Of a stretch of DNA of 64,000 nucleotides, positions 56,692 through 64,000 are shown piece by piece. Location: NCBI GenBank assembly GCA_009193035.1, contig SWDT01000010.1, forward strand, positions 682,001-746,000. The letters run 5' to 3'. A model generated the notes under the pieces. The model saw only the letters and a list, made by a program, of their open reading frames with translations, did no database searches and was not told the DNA's origin. The position numbers and the translations under genes were made by a program. This DNA is from Halicephalobus mephisto. Taxonomy: Eukaryota; Nematoda; Chromadorea; Rhabditida; Panagrolaimidae. The stretch's first letter is position 1, and each line of letters starts with the position of its first letter.

Positions 56692-59600
56692 TCACCAACG
56701 ACGATTGCCCCAGACTCCACCAGTAGTAGCTGGAGCAGCGCCAGTAGATCCACCAACAGCTGGGAAATGCTCATTGTCAAGTTGCCATGGGGCACCTTGG
56801 ATCTGAACGTGCTGACTGGGACGTTGCTCCTCAACGGGTTCATTTCTAGTGGACAGATATTGTCCGCGTTCGATCAAATCATCAATAAACTCCTCTTCCA
56901 TGGCCTTAAGTTTTTCACAACAGGCATAGACAGAGTCCTCATCGTTTCCAGCGACAGCGACCACATTGGGATTCGAGTCATTGCGACCAGGGAAGCGGAT
57001 TTCAACCTTGAACTCGTCTTGAATCTTCTTCAGAGTGCGACCACGTTGACCAATGATACGAGGGTGAATACGAGAATCCAGTTCGAGATCATGAGAAACC
57101 ATAGATTCAAGTCCCTTGATGGTATCCTCAATTTCCTGTCTGCATTCATTGGCCTTCTCTTCATACCCAGTAATCGTGATAGTTTCCGACGATTCTTCGG
57201 TTCTTGGGATCTTGATAGTGACTGAATAACGACTCTGCATCTCACGAATCACGGAGCCTCCTTGGCCGATCAAACGTTGATGGTATTTAGACGGGACATT
57301 AACGGTAGTTTGGAATGAGCGGAGTTTGCGATCTTCAGCTTGGGATTCATAGGCAGCAAGACGTTCGCGAATGTTTTCGAAACAGGCTTCAACATTAGCA
57401 GGAGCACCAGTGACAGTAATTTCCTCGCTCTTTTCATCAGGAGAGGGAATCTTGATACGAACAGCATGAGTAGTCATCAAATAACGAACAGCTTCCCCTC
57501 CTTTTCCGATCAAGTTACTGTGGAATTCGAGTGGAACACTGATTGGTTTCGTGATCGGAATCAACTCCATTAGAGCTTGCTTTGCTTCCTCGACCTTAGT
57601 ATCACGTCCAGTGATAGTGACCAGATCAGCAGGCGAAATTCCATCAACAGCTTTATCCGCGTCGTTAGCAGTTCCACGAGCTGGGAACTTGATTCGGACA
57701 TTGAACTTTGTGCGGAGTTCATTGGCATGAGGGACAATAGCTCTATGATGGACCTCGGGGATGGAGACGTTGACAGTAACTTGAGCATTCAAATCATCAA
57801 CAATCTCCTCAATTCTCTGTTTGGCACTTTCAGCGCATTGCTTGGATCCTTTGATGGTAACTTTGTCGTCCCCACTCTCTTGACGAGGGAAAGAAATGAC
57901 AACTCCACCATTCTGTTCTTGGATTTCCCTGATGACCTCAGCTCCTCTCATGATAAAGTGCTTGTGGTGTTTCGGGTCAACAGAAACCTGAATCTCCACC
58001 GTTTCGTTCAAATCCTTGATTTGCTTCTCATAGCTCTTCTTGACAGCTTCAACTTCGTCCTTCTTCCCAATCAAGTAGATCTTTTGCTCTCCACCGGCTT
58101 CGGGGAAGATGATCCTCACAGAAGGATAAGCTTCACGAATCTTCTTCACATTTCCTCCTTCACGTCCAATCAAGAATCTAATGTATTCCGGCTTGGTTGG
58201 GATTGAGGCTTCTTCAGTTGTCTCTTCGGCGTGCTTAGCAACATCCTTAAGAGCCTTCTCTGCTCTGGCAACATCGTCCTTGGGACCACGGATGATAACC
58301 TTATCAGAGTTCTTTTCTTTCGGGAACACAATGTGAACTCCTCCGAATTCGTCTTCAATGTCCCTAATCAACTTTCTTCCATGTCCAAGAAGTCTCGAGT
58401 GGACCTTGTTGGGGATAACAACTTCAACAGTAACAATGCTGGCAAGTTCGCTTTGGATCTTGTTCAACTTCTCAATGGCTTTCTCAACATTAGCTTGCTT
58501 TCCAATAACAGTTAACCTTCCATCAGGATTACCTTCAGAAGAACATTCAATTCTCGTGTTAGTCTCCTCTCTGATCTTGTTGATGTTAGCTCCGTTCTTC
58601 CCGATGATATGCTTGTAATATTCCTTGAAGATTGGAACAGTCTCCTGATAGTTGCTCTCCAGCAAATCCTTATGCATCTTCGTCATCAAAGTGGCGAGTT
58701 TGTCGACTTCCTTCTTATCTCCTCTAAGATTGACAATATCAGATTTGACAAGAGAATCTGGGAAAGCAATGGACACAGTTGGGAACTCCTGACGCCATTT
58801 GTTGATGTTTTCTCCGTGTTTTCCAATCAACTGTCCATGGAACCGCTGTTCAATGATGATGTCTCGGGATTTCTCGTTCTCCAGTCGAGTAACAATTTCC
58901 TTAATAGAAGCAATGGCCTTCTTGACTCCCTCTTTCTTTCCTTCAATGCGAATTTCATCAGACCCCTTGGATTCTTCTGGAATGGCGATCTGAACTTCAT
59001 TGTCTGATTTCAGCTTGTTAACAAGGGCTCCATTACGACCAACAATGTGTCTGTGAAGATTGGCTGGGACCTTGATGACTTCAGAAGCAACTTCCTTGGT
59101 CAAACGATTGATTTCTTTCTGGAGATTTTCAGCAGCAACATTCACTTGGTCTGGTGGACCTTCAAGGTAGATGATTCCACCATCTTCAAAGTCAATCTTA
59201 AGCTTATCCTGCTTTGGAACGAGTTGATTCAAAGTGGCTCCCTTTGGTCCGATCAAGAAACGACGTTGCCATTCTTCGTACTTGATTTCTTTACTGATGA
59301 TGCTAGTGGCTTTAGCATACACCAAAGAAAGAGCATCAGCAAGATTAGTAGTGTCTCCACGAAGAGTCAAAACATCAGAATCATCATTCTCAGCAGGAAC
59401 ATCGACAGCAACTCCTGTAGCACGAAGAATCTCATCCAGTCCAGAACGACGAGTTCCAAGAACAAAGCGATGCTGAGCCTTTGGAACGTTGCAAGTGATA
59501 GAAGCAGCATTCTTCTGAAAACACCGATTTCAGAGTCATACAAAAATCAAAAAACCACCTTGGAATTATGGATGTGCTGAATCTCAGCAACGGCTTTATG

Positions 59601-60529
59601 AACTCCATCGCGTTCACCATGAACGACGATTGTTTCGTTTTCAGACAATGGAGGAGGGATGTTTACCTTCACATTGTATTGGCTCTGCCAACGATCAATG
59701 TTCTCTCCACCAGGTCCACGAATCCAAGGATAGAAGCTACGAGGAATCTGAAGAGATTCAGTGGCTTGTCTTGCAAGTTCATGAACCTTGTTTTCAATAT
59801 GACGAACTGCTTTGTTGACAAATTCTGGAGGTCCGTGAATTTTGATAGCATCACTATTCTCGCTTCTGCTAGGCATGAAGATTTTGACAGCAAAATCTTG
59901 CTCCAGCTTACGAAGGTTAGCTCCTTCTTTCCCAATTAAGGCACCGCGGAATTCCTTCGGAACATGAATCTCATGATTAGCTTGAGTTTGAAGTTCACGA
60001 AGAAGGCGAGTTCTAGCTTCCTCAACTTGGCTCTGCTTTCCCGTGATCAAGATGGTCAAACTTTGGTCACGTGATTCGGAAAGTTCAATCTTAACATTAG
60101 TGTCCTTGGCAATGGTGTTGCACTTTTGTTGTTCTTCAGACATGTCACCCAAGCGTTTCCCAAGTTTGCTAGCGCGTTCATTAGCATTGAAGGTGATCTT
60201 GGCAGTGACAGTAGTGGATCTGACAGCACTTCCCCAAACAGGCACGACTGGTTTAGTAGCGATCGGAGCATCAGGGAGTTGAGGGAAATCAACACTGTAG
60301 TCCATGATGCGAGGAGCATTGTTCGATTGAGAGGCGGTTTCAGCAGCAGGAGGAGTAGGAGCAAGGCCATTGGTTCCATTAGCAGAGGTATGGAAGCGTT
60401 CGGCACCAGGGGCAAGTCCAAAACCAACTGAAATTCCGTCTAGTTCATATATCGACGAGAGTACAACTTACCATCGCCATTTAGGCCATCATGACCATTG
60501 GCAAAGTGAGTTCCATTAGATGCATCCAT
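56692..60529 (-). CDS. vgln-1: Vigilin, 14-KH-domain RNA-binding protein, 1249 aa
   Basis: Exons 60529-60472, 60427-59559 and 59514-56692. The N-terminal 110 residues are low-complexity, followed by 14 KH repeats to near residue 1200. Thirteen GxxG-region loops can be read in order: IGKEG, RGPGG, one near LGTRRSG, IGPKG, VGRNG, IGKHG, IGKNG, LGHGRK, IGREG, IMRGAE, IGKGG, IGQGG and IGQRG. The first KH (KLGKRLGDM) and one after IMRGAE (VPHANELR) have degenerate loops, as is usual in vigilin. Human vigilin has 1268 aa. It binds many mRNAs and polysomes in cytosol and at the ER and affects lipid and secretory protein output. The C terminus is Gly/Trp-rich (GGVWGNRRW). The large last exon holds 75% of the protein. 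Confidence 0.95.
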
Positions 60530-62382
60530 TTTTGGTTCTATTCCGGGAGTAGTCCTAGACTCGTAGTCAGAATACCTGTCGTGACGGTTCCGTTGGGGCA
60601 AATCCGGTCCGCGTTAGCCGATTAAAGAGGTTCCTGGTGAGTCGTGAGTGCTCGTGCTCGAGAATAAAATTCTGAAAACGGACCAATTAGGCACAATCAC
60701 TGCCCAGTAAAATCAATCTAAACTGTTCACGAAGATACGCAAAAGGCGATCGTTCAAGATGCCGATGGCCTTGACCTAAGATCTTTTACGGACGATAAAG
60801 GAAACCATTGAAATTGAAAAAAATAAAAGCAGGCCACGTATGAGATTTTGTTCACAACTGCAAAAATAGGAAAGGCAGAATTTACGAGGCCTGTGGCGTG
60901 AGAGCGAACGGAAATACAGCGACCACCGCTTTTCAGTTAGACAGTCTGTCAGCGAGCTCAAGTGCATCGCGATTCGGACAGACTAAGTGCTACTCGGGAA
61001 CAGCTCGTTACTGTTCCGAGGCGTGGCCAACGTGGCATCTCTGAATCCACAATCACGAACACAAACCGATAACGACATTGGCACAGACTATGAACTGTCA
61101 ATCAACCACGTTAGTGATAACGATTATCACGACTTGGAGACGGAACTTGCCAGATATCAAAGAAACAACCGATGGAAAAAACCGACAGGAGGATAGATCA
61201 AGTGGAAAGACTGAAAACTATATATGGAGAAAAAGTTAAGCATTAGAACGAGCAAGTTGTCAATCGAGGAAGAGAGATCTTGTGTAAACAGCTGAAAATC
61301 TGCGCAAAGAGGAATACCGAAAACAGCGAGTCAGGTCATTTGGCTAACTCTCAATCGTGCCTCCATCCTTTCTTCCTTTGGCAAACAGTCTGATCGCGAG
61401 GCTCGCCGTCAACCAGGCCCAGGCATTCTCTCGTCCATCCGTCTGACAAACACTGTCGCGTTTTCCCCACAAATTAGGGGCTATACCTGTTGGATTGGAT
61501 TAAAGAATCGAAAACGATATATCAGCAAATCTAGAGGGAGGATAGAGAATAAAATTAGGACGGAGATAAGGCAAAAATCAAAGAAATTTCAGGCATAGGT
61601 GTGAGTGCGAATTCCGCGTTGGCCAGTTAAAAAACGACTCGCACTTTATTTTCGTGGTGGGAGTTCCGTCTGGTCGTCGTTTTTTCGAAACTTCCCTTTC
61701 GTTGTTGAAGTTTCTTTTATTTTTGTCAAATTCGATTTTTCTGGATATCTTTCTCGAAAATTGATTAATTTTTTTGAATTTTCTCTAATAAGAACTGTTT
61801 CTCCATTGTTGAAGTCTTATTTTCTCTCTGTTTCGATATCGTTCTTGACTATTGACGAATTCTGCTGTTCTTGAATCAGTTTTCGCCTTTTTAATGAGCA
61901 CTAATTTTCTCCTGTTGGAATTTTATTTTTCTTCTTCAATTCTTCTTGAAAATCTCTCGACAACGGATGAATATTTTTCTCTTCTTGAACCACTTTCACG
62001 TCGTTCCTTCTCGGATCTCAGTGTATCCTGTCTTTTTCAACGTCTACGTTAAGAAGCCATCAATCTCTCAATTCAACCGATAATAGAACAAGGTTTTTCG
62101 AATAACACCAGAAATGAAATCCAGTGCTGAGAATTCTGTTGATTGTCGGATAGAAAACACATCAGTATGTACTTTGCTTCGCAAATTAATATCCGAAGTT
62201 GTTTATTGATCCGTTTTGTGCTCAGTACTAATAACAAAATGTTTGTACTATTTGTAGACACCTCAGTATACTCTTACTGATGGTCTAAATCACCCAATTA
62301 CTCAGAAATTCAAAAATCACAGAATTTTATTGAAATGTCAATATGAATATTTCCCTCAATGGAACCCCACAATAACCATTTA
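60530..62382. other. Vigilin upstream region, no other gene recognised
   Basis: 1.85 kb. 60560-61450 is GC-richer than most of the window and probably contains the vigilin promoter and leader. A frame at 60987-61196 lacks an ATG start and is not supported. 61600-62080 is T-rich on the plus strand. Confidence 0.5.
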
Positions 62383-63247
62383 TCACAAAATAGTACATCG
62401 AAACTTAATGAAAGGCCGGTTCCTCATCTTAACAAGTTCTTTCTTGAGTGCCTCGATTTCCGCGTTTGCAACAGCCACCTGAACCATCATTTATCACCAC
62501 CAAAGCTGTCGATTTTTGGAAATCTTCAATTCTCGAGTTCGAACCTTCCGAACTCGACAGTTTGATTAGAATTCAGACTTTGATTTTCAAATTCAAATTG
62601 GTTCGAAATCGACAGTTTTGATTATAATTCTTTCAAACCCACCTGATTTCTCAATTCAACATTTTCTTGTTCGACTGCTTTAGTTCCTCGGTTTAGTTTG
62701 TCGAACTAAAAGCGATTGATATTTATCACGACAGAAAAGTAACTCACTCACCACAGTGCTTTTCCTCTCGAATTTTTCAAGTACTTTGTTTTCATTTGTC
62801 ACGGAGTTAATTTCCTTCTGAAGCATATCTCTCTCTATCTGCAAAGCTTTGATTTCTATCAATATATCATCTAACTTCTTCTTTTGAGTCTCAAGCTGAA
62901 AAAAAAAACAGATTTACAAGGGATCAAAAATGCAAAAAAGTAACTGTACCTCATCTAACTGTCCGGAGGGTTTCTTTGAGGTTTTGACTTCATTTTCGAG
63001 AGTTTGGACCTGGAAAGTATATAGTAGAAAGTAAACTGAAAAACGATCAGATAGACCCTTGCTTGAAGTTCAGTTCTGCGCTCTTCAGCGAGTTTTAACT
63101 GCTCTTCTGCATTCAACACTTGCTGTCTCAACGAAAAAAGCTGAAGTAAAGGAGATAATCAAGCAAATGAATAACATCAAAAGTTACATGATTCTCGATC
63201 TCAGTGCTAAGATTGCTGCTGTCTTGATGTGACTTTCTGAGTGACAT
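62383..63247 (-). CDS. Small coiled-coil protein, 168 aa, six exons
   Basis: Exons 63247-63188, 63140-63057, 63009-62950, 62895-62752, 62705-62643 and 62478-62383. Every intron is phase 0, so each exon is a whole number of codons (20, 28, 20, 48, 21, 31 plus stop), which suits a repeated heptad protein. It starts MSLRKSHQDSSNLSTEIENH, then has almost continuous heptads (LKLAEERRTELQARVQTLEN; LDDILIEIKALQIERDMLQK; VAVANAEIEALKKELVKM) and ends in a short basic tail. A cytoskeletal or scaffold role is likely, but no family is recognised. Start is 82 bp from the divergent gene. Confidence 0.72.
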
Positions 63248-63329
63248 CTAAGTTCCTAAATCGATCTAGTGAAAATCTTTTAAAAGTAACGATGAAACGT
63301 CAAAAATGAAGATAAAAATAAAATAAATT
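63248..63329. promoter_or_regulatory. 82-bp divergent intergenic region
   Basis: Only 82 bp separate the two start codons, so any core promoters or trans-splice sites for both genes must overlap here or within transcribed DNA. It is AT-rich near the plus-strand start. Confidence 0.4.
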
Positions 63330-63755
63330 ATGCCTGATACCGATCTCCAGCAGTACTTGAGGTTAAAGACGACTTTTATAAGACAATTGATGAAACACTT
63401 CGTCATCGACTGCCCATTCGTAGTTGGTGAGGAAGTCTTCCAAGTTGACAGATTCTATTACGATGGAGTGTACACAAGATTAAAAAGTGACGTAAGCAGA
63501 TTCCTAAGTTCAATGAGGATCTTAAAAAAGTACAACTACATTTCTATGTTGAGTGGTTCTTTCTGTGCCAAGAAGACCGGAAGTAAACTAGAATTCTGTT
63601 TCTTCGGAAGTCCATACCGAGAATTCTATGTATTTCAACACAGCTTGGAATATATAAAACAAGATTCAGTAAAGACGAGACTGAATGAATATTTCTTCAG
63701 GTTGGATATTGGCCAAGAAAGAGTTCATGACTTCAACAATAGGTGGAAATCATGA
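63330..63755 (+). CDS. Unknown protein, 141 aa, single exon
   Basis: Begins MPDTDLQQYLRLKTTFIRQL. Mixed alpha/beta composition, rich in Phe and Tyr (FYYDGVYTRL; FYVFQHSLEYI), with no signal peptide or membrane helix. An intact ATG-to-stop frame with good codon-like composition supports a gene. No domain recognised, so no function is offered. Confidence 0.55.
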   Translation: MPDTDLQQYLRLKTTFIRQLMKHFVIDCPFVVGEEVFQVDRFYYDGVYTRLKSDVSRFLSSMRILKKYNYISMLSGSFCAKKTGSKLEFCFFGSPYREFYVFQHSLEYIKQDSVKTRLNEYFFRLDIGQERVHDFNNRWKS

Positions 63756-64000
63756 TCATGTACATTAACTAATATCATTAAGAAAGAGAATTCCCGGGAT
63801 ATAGAAAAGCTAGTAATTAATATCATCTATTTGGAAATCGCCAAAACAATTCAGTTTATTGGCAATTGTGGAAAAAACATTGAAAAGAATATTAATGTAG
63901 TTCGATGTGTCTAGAACGTATTGGATGCGACCAAAGAGACACTCGATTATATAACCAAAAATACCGAGTCCAACAGTTGTGAAAATATGTGTTTTTAATC
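63756..64000. other. Right-edge AT-rich sequence
   Basis: 245 bp to the end of the window. Nothing recognised. Confidence 0.5.

Noticed and set aside
56659..59580. Plus-strand frames across vigilin
   Set aside because: Antisense shadows of KH-domain coding sequence; no independent features.
60987..61196. 70-codon plus-strand frame upstream of vigilin
   Set aside because: No ATG start, an in-frame stop directly before it and no splice partner found. Likely leader or promoter DNA.
1..64000. CRISPR array, prophage or bacterial operon
   Set aside because: Introns, KH/myosin/GPCR genes and spliced-leader-type sites show nuclear eukaryotic DNA. Tandem repeats lack CRISPR spacing.

Overview
The window looks like chromosomal DNA of a free-living rhabditid nematode close to Caenorhabditis. 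Reasons: an AT-rich background; short introns with GTRAGT donors and TTTCAG acceptors; TTTCAG-type sites just upstream of start codons, as in spliced-leader addition; co-oriented genes 110-285 bp apart, as in SL2-type operons; and nematode families (DB-module secreted protein, LRAT-like protein, muscle myosin, vigilin). No species is assigned. All exon models were built by eye from splice signals, reading frame and family similarity.

Layout. 1-6.4 kb: the first exon of a gene running off the left edge (-), then the left arm of a 3.5-3.8 kb inverted duplication carrying a putative bZIP-like gene (+), a small conserved ORF (-) and a 5'-truncated LINE. 6.4-9.9 kb: AT-rich spacer with one short inverted-repeat element. 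10.0-18.6 kb: dense housekeeping block with gyf-1 (GIGYF), a Golgi-type histidine acid phosphatase and NDUFB6 (all -), then eIF2D (+). 18.6-25.1 kb: six tandem hotdog thioesterase genes (-), probably one operon. The second gene holds an 805-bp TTAA transposon and a large palindrome in its intron. 25.6-29.9 kb: an LRAT-domain gene and a Q/P-rich DB-module gene (+). 31.3-34.8 kb: right arm of the inverted duplication, with the second bZIP-like paralogue (-). 36.4-42.9 kb: a complete muscle myosin heavy chain (-). 43-52.2 kb: a small unknown gene (+), an adenosine-receptor-like GPCR (-), then about 5 kb of minisatellites and repeats. 52.3-56.1 kb: an EBP/EXPERA protein (-), a 32-bp minisatellite and a possible small membrane protein. 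56.7-60.5 kb: vigilin (-). 62.4-63.8 kb: a closely spaced divergent pair, a coiled-coil protein (-) and an unknown 141-aa protein (+).

How it fits together. Translation control is over-represented: eIF2D (reinitiation and recycling), GIGYF (4EHP-linked repression) and vigilin (mRNA binding). NDUFB6 and the phosphatase look like a two-gene operon, and NDUFB6 and eIF2D share a 329-bp divergent promoter. Six thioesterases in a row form a local expansion, and three of them carry changes at active-site positions. The most unusual structure is the mosaic inverted duplication: some blocks are about 99% identical, while the first exon of the TF-like gene has diverged strongly. A LINE copy with a 14-bp target duplication is present in one arm only.
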